Of a DNA stretch of 29,920 bases, positions 22,914 to 29,920 are shown piece after piece; within the stretch, counting starts at the first letter, position 1, and each line of letters starts with the position of its first letter. The DNA is from an uncultured bacterium (lineage in GTDB: Bacteria > Cyanobacteriota > Vampirovibrionia > Gastranaerophilales > Gastranaerophilaceae), in contig CAMDZX010000003.1 in NCBI GenBank assembly GCA_945910925.1, positions 1 through 29,920 on the forward strand. The letters run 5' to 3'. Made by a program: the position numbers and the translations under genes. Below the pieces are notes generated by a model that was given only the letters and a program-made list of their open reading frames with translations, was not told the origin of the DNA and did not search any database.

Positions 22914-23681
22914 CTAAACAGTTGCAGTTTCTTCTGCAGTTACGCCTGCATCTTCTGCTTTAATTGATTCGATTTTTCCTGTATTAGCTTTTGCTTCTTT
23001 TAGTTGTTTTCCTTCAAGAACTGCGTCTGCAAGTTTTGATGCAACTAATTTTACTGAACGAATTGCATCATCATTACCCGGAATGATGTAGTTGATTCCT
23101 TCAGGATCTGCATTTGTATCAGCCAAACAAATAACAGGAATGTTTAATTTCTTAGCTTCTGCAATTGCGATTGCTTCTTTCTTTTGGTCAACAACAAAAA
23201 TTAAATCAGGAAGACCTCTCATTTCTTTAATACCGCCCAAAGTTCTGCTAAGTTTTGCAACTTGTCTTGCAATTTGTGCTTGTTCTTTTTTAGGTAATTT
23301 TTCAACGTGACCGCTTGAAACGAAATCTTCTAATTCTCTCAATTTGTTTACTCTTGTTCTGATTGTTTCAAAGTTAGTAAGCATACCGCCTAACCATCTT
23401 CTGTTGATGTAGTATGCGCCGGCTCTTTTTGCTTCTTCCGTAACAACTTCTGAAGCTTGTTTTTTTGTACCTACGAACAAGATATTTTTGTTTCTTGCTG
23501 CATAATCTCTAACAACTTCATAAGCTTTATCCAATAAATCAGTTGTTTTTCTTAAATCTAAAACGTAAATACCGTTTCTTGCCCCGTAAATGTATTGTTT
23601 CATTTTTGGGTTCCAGTGTTGTGTTTGGTGTCCGAAGTGAACGCCTGCTTCTAATAATTCAATCATTGATGCTACTGCCAT
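22914..23681 (-). CDS. rpsB: 30S ribosomal protein S2
   Basis: Small-subunit ribosomal protein. Family blocks: MIELLEAGVHFGHQTQHWNPKMKQYIYG (residues 6-33), FVGTKKQA near 69, YINRRWLGGMLTNF near 90 and LPDLIFVVD near 156. PVICLADTNADPEGINYIIPGNDDAIRS near 182 is the most conserved part. The last 25-30 residues are a variable acidic tail. Start: ATG with AAGGAG upstream. It heads the rpsB-tsf operon with a structured leader of about 94 nt. Confidence 0.97.
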   Translation of the reverse strand: MAVASMIELLEAGVHFGHQTQHWNPKMKQYIYGARNGIYVLDLRKTTDLLDKAYEVVRDYAARNKNILFVGTKKQASEVVTEEAKRAGAYYINRRWLGGMLTNFETIRTRVNKLRELEDFVSSGHVEKLPKKEQAQIARQVAKLSRTLGGIKEMRGLPDLIFVVDQKKEAIAIAEAKKLNIPVICLADTNADPEGINYIIPGNDDAIRSVKLVASKLADAVLEGKQLKEAKANTGKIESIKAEDAGVTAEETATV

Positions 23682-23810
23682 AGCATTTCTCCTTATAAAT
23701 AATGTATTTTACTACGGGCTATACCGCTCCATCTCTTTGTTAGAGACTAGGATAAACCTATCGACCGGTGCAACCAATGATATCATAGTATAAACATGCT
23801 CTACGGACAA
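23682..23810 (-). promoter_or_regulatory. rpsB promoter and structured leader
   Basis: Minus strand: TTGTCC (23810-23805), 17-bp spacer, TATGAT (23787-23782), giving a start near 23775. The leader can form several small stems (TAGG/CCTA, TCTCT/AGAGA, and a CGG/CCG stem) before the AAGGAG site. S2 leaders are autoregulated in some bacteria; regulation here is inference. Confidence 0.55.
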
Positions 23811-23846
23811 TAGCTTGCTTAAGGAAAGTTAATAAGCGGACAAATC

Positions 23847-24254
23847 TTACATATCCATCATAAATCTTGGTGCGCTTGTTCCAAATACTTCTTCGTCTTC
23901 GTTTTGAAGAAGTGATGTTGTGTTAAATCTTTGAACATAAAGGCTCTTTAATTCATTTGCAACTTCGCCACTGAAAACTTTTTCGTATTTTTCGAAGAAG
24001 TTAGAAATTTCTTTCACAGGCGCAAGGAATAATTCCTTAACAGTTTTCTTTATTAAAGCTTCCGTATTTTCGCCGATAAATGTTTGCGCATCAGGAACTC
24101 TTACATTCAACCCGAAAGGACGAGGGGTTCTTAACCAGTTGTGTTGATATTCTATTTGAGCAGATTGTGCATCAACAGCAGGTCTGGAATACTGTGAGTT
24201 ACTGTATCCTGCACTGCTTGAATCTCCTGTATTAAAATTAAACATATCTGCCAT
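23847..24254 (-). CDS. Hypothetical protein
   Basis: A 135-residue protein with no family recognised. The N-terminal 40 residues are polar and low-complexity (Ser, Asn, Gln, Tyr). A central PRPFGLNVRVPDAQTFIG precedes a likely helical region (about 64-105), and it ends with FMMDM. No membrane segment or signal peptide. AGGGG lies about 10 bp before the ATG at 24254. It lies upstream of the rpsB promoter on the same strand, and no terminator was recognised between them. Confidence 0.55.
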   Translation of the reverse strand: MADMFNFNTGDSSSAGYSNSQYSRPAVDAQSAQIEYQHNWLRTPRPFGLNVRVPDAQTFIGENTEALIKKTVKELFLAPVKEISNFFEKYEKVFSGEVANELKSLYVQRFNTTSLLQNEDEEVFGTSAPRFMMDM

Positions 24255-24440
24255 AATTCGTATACCCCTAATTACAAATATATCTACGGCATACTTGTAT
24301 TAAATCTTTAATAAAAATATTAAAAAAAACCGTTTTTGTTACATTTATTTACAAAAAAAATAAATTTTTAAGAAACAGTAATCTTTAATAATTGAGAGCA
24401 TATAAGTTCCTATAAAGCAGCTTTATTGCACAATCGGGTA

Positions 24441-24470
24441 TTTACAATAATATTTTTGTGTTATTATAAT
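24441..24470 (+). promoter_or_regulatory. Promoter of bioB
   Basis: TTTACA (24441-24446), 18-bp spacer, TATAAT (24465-24470), giving a leader of about 33 nt. No BirA-type operator was recognised. Confidence 0.6.
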
Positions 24471-24509
24471 TCTATTCGGTATACCTAAACATATTAAGGA
24501 TATTACAAT

Positions 24510-25436
24510 ATGAACTATTCTAAACAAGAATTATTAGATTTATATAACAAACCGTTATCAGAATTACTGGATATGTCACATAAAATTACTGAGGAAAATT
24601 TTGATAACACGGTTGAGGCTTGCAGTATTATTAGCGCAAAAACAGGTGCTTGCAGTGAGAATTGCAAATACTGTGCGCAAAGCAAACATAATAACGCAAA
24701 TATAGAGTGTCATCCGCTTATGGATGTTCAAACTGTAAAAAAAGCAGCGTTGAGTGCTAAAGAAAATGGTGCAAATCATTTCTGTATCGTTACATCAGGT
24801 ACAAAACCGACAGGAAAAGATTTTACAAACATTCTGAAAATGGTTAAAGAAGTGGCTTCAATAGATGGATTTCATTGTTGTGCATCTTTAGGACTTCTTA
24901 CCGAAGAAGAAATTAAAGAATTAAAAGATGCAGGCTTGGAAAGATATAATCATAATATCAACACTTCCGAAAATTATCATAAAAATATATGCACAACACA
25001 CGAATTCAAAGACAGAGTGCGTACGGTTGAAATGATTCAAAAATACGGTATTGAAGCTTGCTGCGGAGTTATTATCGGTATGGGTGAATCCCGAGAAGAC
25101 AGAATAGATATGGCGCTTTCTCTGAAAAAACTTAATCCGAAAACTGTTCCGATTAATTTTCTAAATCCGATACAAGGTACGCCTTTGGAAAATTATGAGG
25201 ACAAAATTGATGAGGAAGAAATCTTAAAAACTATTTGTATTTTTAGAATTGTATTACCAAAAACTCTGCTCAGATATGCAGGCGGAAGAACAACAAGATT
25301 GAGTAAATACAATCAAAAACTCGGATTAATTGCAGGAATAAATTCTATGCTCGTAGGGAATTACTTAACAACTACAGGCTCAAAATCCGAAGAAGACGAA
25401 AAAATGTTGGAACAACTTGATTTGGTGATGAGTTAG
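24510..25436 (+). CDS. bioB: Biotin synthase
   Basis: Radical-SAM enzyme that inserts sulfur into dethiobiotin, the last step of biotin synthesis. The radical-SAM cluster motif is CSENCKYCAQS (residues 48-58, Cys-x3-Cys-x2-Cys). The 2Fe-2S ligands are in FHCCAS, ACCGVIIGMGE and the Arg of YAGGRT. YNHNINTSENYH matches the family block, with the NINTS form where E. coli has an Asp. PINFLNPIQGTPL and the C-terminal NYLTTTG are also conserved. Length 308 residues, normal. No other biotin gene is in the window. ATG start with AAGGA upstream. A hairpin system with terminator shape follows it. Confidence 0.95.
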   Translation: MNYSKQELLDLYNKPLSELLDMSHKITEENFDNTVEACSIISAKTGACSENCKYCAQSKHNNANIECHPLMDVQTVKKAALSAKENGANHFCIVTSGTKPTGKDFTNILKMVKEVASIDGFHCCASLGLLTEEEIKELKDAGLERYNHNINTSENYHKNICTTHEFKDRVRTVEMIQKYGIEACCGVIIGMGESREDRIDMALSLKKLNPKTVPINFLNPIQGTPLENYEDKIDEEEILKTICIFRIVLPKTLLRYAGGRTTRLSKYNQKLGLIAGINSMLVGNYLTTTGSKSEEDEKMLEQLDLVMS

Positions 25437-25478
25437 TCATGATAAACACATTATTACAAGTAAAAAATTGCTGTTGCT

Positions 25479-25575
25479 GTAAGTTTCGATGTAGGAACTT
25501 ACTCTAGTTGATATGCGAAAAAATACTGACTAACACAAGTTCCCGATATTGCGATTCTCGGGGACTTATTTTTTA
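25479..25575 (+). promoter_or_regulatory. Leader with competing hairpins (attenuator-like)
   Basis: Hairpin 1: 25479-25487 with 25494-25502 (9 bp, one G-U). Hairpin 2: 25537-25546 with 25558-25567 (10 bp, one G-U), followed by ATTTTTT, the shape of an intrinsic terminator. The right arm of hairpin 1 (GGAACTT, 25494-25500) is also a perfect complement of the left arm of hairpin 2 (AAGTTCC, 25537-25543). The two hairpins and this anti-terminator pairing exclude each other. The ribosome binding site GGGGG follows at 25576-25580. A simpler reading is that hairpin 2 is just the bioB terminator. Confidence 0.5.
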
Positions 25576-25584
25576 GGGGGAAAA

Positions 25585-27078
25585 ATGATTATAGACAACA
25601 GCATAAATACAAAATATAAAACACCTTTCAGAGGACCTCTTGATGGGGCAATAACAACTGCATTAAGAACACTTGATACTAACCCTATGGCAAATGCGGT
25701 CGGAATAGATTTATTTGCGATGGTTGCACCAAGAACATATATTGATACAAAAGAACGAAATAAATATGCCGGTGCAGAAACATTTTTTAGAGAGTTTACT
25801 GGAACATTGATTGTATGTCTTAGTGCAAGTTATTTTGCAAAAGGTATTGCAAAACTTTTGAATAAAATTTATAAACCTCAAATAAAAATTAATCCGAAAT
25901 CTTGGTTTTCCAACGACAGTATTTCTTATCTTCAGTCCTCTTGGGATAAGACAAAACACTCGGATAAATATGTAGAGAAAGTTTTGAATAATATATCGGG
26001 AATAGATGGAAATAAGAAAAATGAATTTAAAAACATTGATTGGCAAAATGTGGATTGGATTGATGAGAATAAATGGGAAAAAATCCAATGGGACAATAAC
26101 AAATACAAAAACATACATACAAAATTAAAAGATAAAAACTCAATAGTATCACTGATAAAAGAACTTATTGAAGATAAAACAATTACCGATAAAGACCGCA
26201 AAAAACTCTTACAGATAACGGAAGTAAGATTGACCAATGCTCTAAAATCAGGTAAGGTTCAAGCAAAAAATCTTTCGTCATCAATGCATAATATGTTGCG
26301 TGACATGGTCGATTTAGGGAAAGATGTATTTACGAATCCGAAAGTAAATCCACAGGAAGCTATTAATAAGATATTAAAAGTTAATAAAGTAAAAAGTTCG
26401 GGGGCTCTTGTTCTGGCTTCTTTTCTTGGATTAACAAATCAATACGTAAACAGAAAAATAACAGAGAAACGTACGGGCAAAAAAGGGTTTGTAGGAGATA
26501 CCGACTATACCAAAAATCAAAACAAAGAAATAAAAAAAGATAAAACTTTGTTTGCAAAAAAAGTTTTGGCAAGTATTGGAATGGCGGCTATGACAATAGC
26601 CGTTATGAAGGTAAAATCTCCAAAAGATTTTATTAAAAAACTTGAGTTTACAGGTCCTGTCACAAGCGGTAACGCAATAAAAACAGTTTATGCTTCAACA
26701 CTTATCGGAAGGTTTATGGCAGCAGATAATAAAGATGAACTCAGAGAAACCGTAACAAGAGATTATTTAGGATTCCTCAACTGGCTTGTTATTGGGGGAT
26801 TTGCATCAAAACTTACGGCAAATCTGCTTGATAGAAACAGAAAAAATCTATTTAATATATCAAAACAAGGGAAGGGTATAAAACATTGGTTTAATGACTT
26901 GTCCTTAAAATCGCATAACGAAATCGCAGCAAAAGGCTCTGTTTTTGCAAAGAAAAATATGTGGAAACTTAATCTCTCTCATGCTGCAGGAGTTGCATAT
27001 TCTACAATAGCTCTCGGTGTACTTTTGCCTAAGCTTAATATTCTTATCACAAACCACAAACAAAAAAATAAAGCATAA
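25585..27078 (+). CDS. Multi-pass membrane protein of unknown family
   Basis: A 497-residue protein, no named family. Several hydrophobic segments: about residues 73-92, 272-284, 327-341, 395-408 and 467-484. Between the first two lies a long polar region with an Asp-Trp-rich run (IDWQNVDWIDENKWEKIQW, near 151-169) that looks like short repeats. After the second comes a motif shared with the protein at 159-1502: ITxKxTG, FxG, DY(S/T)K, at about 292-310. The last segment is followed by LPKLNILITNHK, close to the end of the first protein's membrane segment. The start is the ATG at 25585 with GGGGG upstream; an in-frame TTG at 25549 lies inside the leader hairpin. DtxR-like gene follows after 50 bp. 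Confidence 0.75.
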   Translation: MIIDNSINTKYKTPFRGPLDGAITTALRTLDTNPMANAVGIDLFAMVAPRTYIDTKERNKYAGAETFFREFTGTLIVCLSASYFAKGIAKLLNKIYKPQIKINPKSWFSNDSISYLQSSWDKTKHSDKYVEKVLNNISGIDGNKKNEFKNIDWQNVDWIDENKWEKIQWDNNKYKNIHTKLKDKNSIVSLIKELIEDKTITDKDRKKLLQITEVRLTNALKSGKVQAKNLSSSMHNMLRDMVDLGKDVFTNPKVNPQEAINKILKVNKVKSSGALVLASFLGLTNQYVNRKITEKRTGKKGFVGDTDYTKNQNKEIKKDKTLFAKKVLASIGMAAMTIAVMKVKSPKDFIKKLEFTGPVTSGNAIKTVYASTLIGRFMAADNKDELRETVTRDYLGFLNWLVIGGFASKLTANLLDRNRKNLFNISKQGKGIKHWFNDLSLKSHNEIAAKGSVFAKKNMWKLNLSHAAGVAYSTIALGVLLPKLNILITNHKQKNKA

Positions 27079-27128
27079 AAATATTCTTTATACGCAGATT
27101 TATGTTATAGTAGTGACAGGAGTATACG

Positions 27129-27647
27129 ATGAAAAACGAACTGACAGAAAGTCTTGAGAAATATTTACTTGCAATATACTACATTGTAAAAGAAAACAAA
27201 GCTGCAAGGGTAAAGGATGTTTCAAAATATCTTAATATCGGCGGACCTGCAACATCTGATGCCGTCAAAACATTAGCAGAAAGAAAATTCATCAATTATG
27301 TTCCTTATGGAATTATTACGATTACCAAAAAGGGTGAAAAGCGTGCAGAAGAAAAAATTAACAGGCACAGAACAATCTCCAATTTCCTTGAAAAAGTATT
27401 GCAGGTTGAGCCTGAAAAACTTGAAGAAGGTGCAAAATCCATAGAATACTCCATGCCGGAGGAGGTTTTGAATAAATTTGTAAGCTTTCTTAATTTTATG
27501 GAAAACTGTTCATGCAAAGAACCTAAATGGGTCAAAAGCTACAAGTACTATTCCGAAAACGGAGATATGCAAGAAAAATGCAAACTCTGTATGAAACAAA
27601 AAGAGAGTTTTGATAATTCCTCCTGTTGTAGCGGTTGTTGCAAATAA
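27129..27647 (+). CDS. DtxR/MntR-family metal-dependent regulator with a cysteine-rich tail
   Basis: Winged-helix repressor that senses iron or manganese. N-terminal LTESLEKYLLAIYYI is typical, the recognition region is NIGGPATSDAVKTLAERKFINY, and the wing carries ITITKKGEKRAE. The dimerization domain holds His80 (NRHRTISNFL) and Glu106 (SIEYSMPEEV), where family members bind metal; the His that often follows this Glu is Tyr107 here. There is no SH3-like third domain. Instead the last 46 residues contain eight cysteines (127, 129, 151, 154, 166, 167, 170, 171), suggesting a metal-thiolate or zinc site. AGGAG precedes the ATG. The stop abuts the stop of the convergent helicase gene. Confidence 0.85.
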   Translation: MKNELTESLEKYLLAIYYIVKENKAARVKDVSKYLNIGGPATSDAVKTLAERKFINYVPYGIITITKKGEKRAEEKINRHRTISNFLEKVLQVEPEKLEEGAKSIEYSMPEEVLNKFVSFLNFMENCSCKEPKWVKSYKYYSENGDMQEKCKLCMKQKESFDNSSCCSGCCK

Positions 27648-29920
27648 TTACAGGTAATTAATCATTCTGTTTGTACAAGCCTCTTTTGACATTTTCCATT
27701 CTCTTAATGAAAATCTGCATACCTTGAGTCCGCAGCGTTCAATAATTGCCTGCTTTTTCATATTAGAAACATTGGATTTAACGTTATCTTCAAGTCCGTC
27801 ACACTCTATAACAAACTTGTTGTTAACAACCAAATCTGCATTAACCCCACCGATTTCTACACCTGCTTGAACTTTGTATCCGCCATCTCGAAGATATTGA
27901 GCAACTTCTTTTTCAAACGAGTTTTTGTATGTGTTTTCATCAAACTCAGAATCCTGTCTAAGCTCAAAATTACGTTCATATTCTTTGATATAAGAAATGT
28001 AATCTCTAAACATGCCCTCCGGCAGTTCCGTCGTATCACGTGATACAAAATTTATCATCTGTTTTCTTGCACGTGTAATTGCAACATTGAACAAGTTAGG
28101 CTTTTGAAGGAAGGTAAGACTTTGCGGAAAACTATTGTTTGCAATAGCCCACGATGCAAGAATAATATCTTTTTCATCTCCCTGAAACGTATGCGCCGTA
28201 CCAATCTCTATCTGATGTTTTCTTATCATGAAATCAGAAAGAACCTTAGCAACGGAGATTTTTAATTGTTCAACCTGAGCTCTGAAAGGTGACACGATAC
28301 CAATTGTTATAGGATGCTCAGGGTCTTCTCGTTCTGAATCCACAATAAGCTCGTGCATACATTTTACAACCGCTTCAATTTCAGGTAAGTTTCTTGTTGC
28401 ATCAAAATCAACCTTACCCTCAGGAACCTCTATAAGTTTTAGAGCTTTCACTTCCGGTGAATCCTGTTTCATTATCCTTATTCTGTCACCGTAGAATTCT
28501 TTATTGGAAAAATCAATAATCGGTGGCAGACTTCTGAAATGCTCGTCCAAAAGCACAGGAGATGTCGAGTAATAGTTTGCGATATCGAACATTGAATTAG
28601 TTCTGAATCTCCACATTAACTGATACCTGTCTGCAATTTCATATTTGCTCATAAACGATTGTTCTTTTGCTTTTTCCAAGAAAGAAAGGTGAGGAAGTTG
28701 TTTGTCATCACCGACAATTACCGCCTTTTTAGCCCTGTACAAAATTGGGAAACAACTTGCAATATCGCATTGAGAAGCTTCATCAATGATTGCTACATCA
28801 AACAATCCCGGTTTTAGCGGGAGTGAACCTGAAACTGCGTAGGTTGTAACGCACCAGCAAGGAAAAGCTTCCAATAAAGGTTTAAAGTCCTCAGCTTCCA
28901 AAAGTCTGTTTTGAAGGCTCTTTTTACGTTCAATAAGAGATTTTGAGTGAATAAATAATCTCTGACGTTTTACTTGGTCTTTCATCAAACTTCTTAATGC
29001 CCCGCGACGTTTATTGCCGAGTATATCGGTTACAAGTTTACGTTGTTTTTTCTTTAATGTACGCATCTGCTCAATGATGACATGCAGATTCCCCGTATCT
29101 TGAATATCTTTTTCGACATTCTTTGCATCGCAGATTAGTTCTGCAAGTTCAAGTTCTTGGTTTAAGCGTTCAAGATTTTCTTTTGAAACAAAGAAATCCT
29201 CAACTTTTATTATTTTCTTTATCTTATTTACTGCGGTATAGTTATTCAATGCCGCCAAAAATCCGCTTTTTTCGATATTTTTTAATAAAGACTCCGAAAC
29301 ATCTTTTAATTCCTTTACGTCATCTTTTGTAAGCGGTGTTTTTATAAACTTTGAGTCACCTATTTCTTTGTTTTTGTTACTGATTTGAACCCCTAAGTCT
29401 GACCATTCTTTCTCTTTCTTAATAAGTGTTTCGGCTTTTGTTTCAGCTTCCGATATAGAATTTAAAAGTTTTTTCATATCAGAAACATCAACAAAAATAG
29501 TATCTTCGGCACCTTCATTCAAATCTACTTTATTGGAAAGCAAATCTTGAAGTTGGAAACTTAATTGTTTTTGATAATTTATTCTTCCTGCCCTTAGTGC
29601 CAGATATGGTGCACCGAGTTCATTAAGCCTGTCTGCAACCACATCAACCGCCTTATCCATACGGGATGCAACCAGAACTGTCTTTCCGTTTGCAATAAGG
29701 TGTGCAACCAGATTTACGATTGTTTGAGATTTTCCTGTTCCCGGAGGACCGCAAACCGAAACAAGCTGATTATTTTCAAGATTTTCAATTACACTCAATT
29801 GTGAATCGCTCAATGCAAGCGGTGTTACAGGATAAAACTCCGATTTATTCTTTTTAGGTATTTCGTTTGATTTTGCTTGGATATATTCCTCGTTTATTAA
29901 ATTCAGAACAGTTTCTCTGT
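27648..29920 (-). CDS. SF1 DNA/RNA helicase with C-terminal nuclease domain (5' end outside window)
   Basis: The reading frame stays open to the window edge, so the N-terminus is missing; 756 residues are visible. Helicase motifs of the UPF1/DNA2-like SF1 group: Q-like block SDSQLSVIENL, Walker A GPPGTGKS, motif II AIIDEASQCD, motif III VGDDKQLPHLS, LDEHFRSLP, AHTFQGDEKDIIL, and VAITRARKQM near the end. A coiled insertion sits between motifs I and II. The C-terminal 110 residues form a restriction-like nuclease of the Vsr/MTES_1575 type: FEKEVAQYL, VNADLVV, FVIECDG and GLKVCRF, with the D...ExD active site. Such fusions occur in DNA repair and in defence contexts; nothing in the window decides between them. 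Confidence 0.85.
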   Translation of the reverse strand, partial: RETVLNLINEEYIQAKSNEIPKKNKSEFYPVTPLALSDSQLSVIENLENNQLVSVCGPPGTGKSQTIVNLVAHLIANGKTVLVASRMDKAVDVVADRLNELGAPYLALRAGRINYQKQLSFQLQDLLSNKVDLNEGAEDTIFVDVSDMKKLLNSISEAETKAETLIKKEKEWSDLGVQISNKNKEIGDSKFIKTPLTKDDVKELKDVSESLLKNIEKSGFLAALNNYTAVNKIKKIIKVEDFFVSKENLERLNQELELAELICDAKNVEKDIQDTGNLHVIIEQMRTLKKKQRKLVTDILGNKRRGALRSLMKDQVKRQRLFIHSKSLIERKKSLQNRLLEAEDFKPLLEAFPCWCVTTYAVSGSLPLKPGLFDVAIIDEASQCDIASCFPILYRAKKAVIVGDDKQLPHLSFLEKAKEQSFMSKYEIADRYQLMWRFRTNSMFDIANYYSTSPVLLDEHFRSLPPIIDFSNKEFYGDRIRIMKQDSPEVKALKLIEVPEGKVDFDATRNLPEIEAVVKCMHELIVDSEREDPEHPITIGIVSPFRAQVEQLKISVAKVLSDFMIRKHQIEIGTAHTFQGDEKDIILASWAIANNSFPQSLTFLQKPNLFNVAITRARKQMINFVSRDTTELPEGMFRDYISYIKEYERNFELRQDSEFDENTYKNSFEKEVAQYLRDGGYKVQAGVEIGGVNADLVVNNKFVIECDGLEDNVKSNVSNMKKQAIIERCGLKVCRFSLREWKMSKEACTNRMINYL

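Noticed and set aside
24256..24486. GTATAC-containing motif before both the hypothetical gene and bioB
   Set aside because: ATTCG(G)TATACC occurs twice in the gap, but the copies differ in spacing, are in the same orientation on one strand, and do not sit equivalently to the two starts.
24430..24509. BirA operator before bioB
   Set aside because: No inverted GTTAAC- or GTAAAC-type half sites with proper spacing were found.
25711..26237. Minus-strand open frames inside the membrane protein gene
   Set aside because: Phe/Ile-rich shadows of an AT-rich coding region without start signals.
1..29920. CRISPR arrays, rRNA or tRNA genes
   Set aside because: No array of long identical repeats with spacers and no cloverleaf or rRNA-like segment was recognised by eye; a covariance-model scan would be decisive for tRNAs.

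Overview
This AT-rich window looks like chromosome of a non-photosynthetic relative of the Cyanobacteria, most likely a gut-type Candidatus Gastranaerophilales (Vampirovibrionia/Melainabacteria). The main pointer is a clear LdpA-type protein (13928-14890), a family typical of cyanobacteria, beside low-GC housekeeping genes and a two-subunit glycine decarboxylase. The placement is inference; no rRNA or tRNA gene was seen.

Layout. 1-3971: a membrane protein of unknown family whose 5' end looks frameshifted, a tRNA nucleotidyltransferase and uridine-kinase-like pair on the minus strand, and a small tail-anchored protein. 4111-9104: an M16-family protein that lacks the zinc site, overlapped by a family-4 uracil-DNA glycosylase; a coiled-coil/beta-repeat protein; a 62-residue protein; a membrane-anchored Hsp20-like protein; rsmD. 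9091-11818 (minus): gcvT-gcvH-gcvPA, with no gcvPB behind it. 11819-12567: a complex intergenic region. 12568-15647: tight operon of glutamate dehydrogenase, LdpA-like iron-sulfur protein and HAD phosphatase. 15684-16233: a REP-flanked RAYT transposase. 16522-21718 (minus): lytic transglycosylase, small secreted protein, recN, era, secreted GH13 protein. 21983-24254 (minus): tsf, rpsB and an unknown gene. 24510-27647: bioB, a leader with attenuator geometry, a large membrane protein distantly related to the first gene, and a DtxR-like regulator. 27648-end (minus): an SF1 helicase with a C-terminal nuclease domain, running out of the window.

Between genes there is notable structure. Six short arrays share an 8-bp period built on GTNAC plus a 3-base linker, in both orientations. 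There is also a REP pair around the RAYT gene, several clean terminators, and a leader RNA ahead of the gene at 25585 in which an anti-terminator pairing competes with a terminator-shaped hairpin.

Functional themes are nitrogen and one-carbon metabolism (gdhA, gcvTHPA), translation and RNA maturation (rpsB, tsf, era, rsmD, tRNA nucleotidyltransferase), DNA repair (recN, UDG, helicase-nuclease) and lineage-specific membrane proteins of unknown role.
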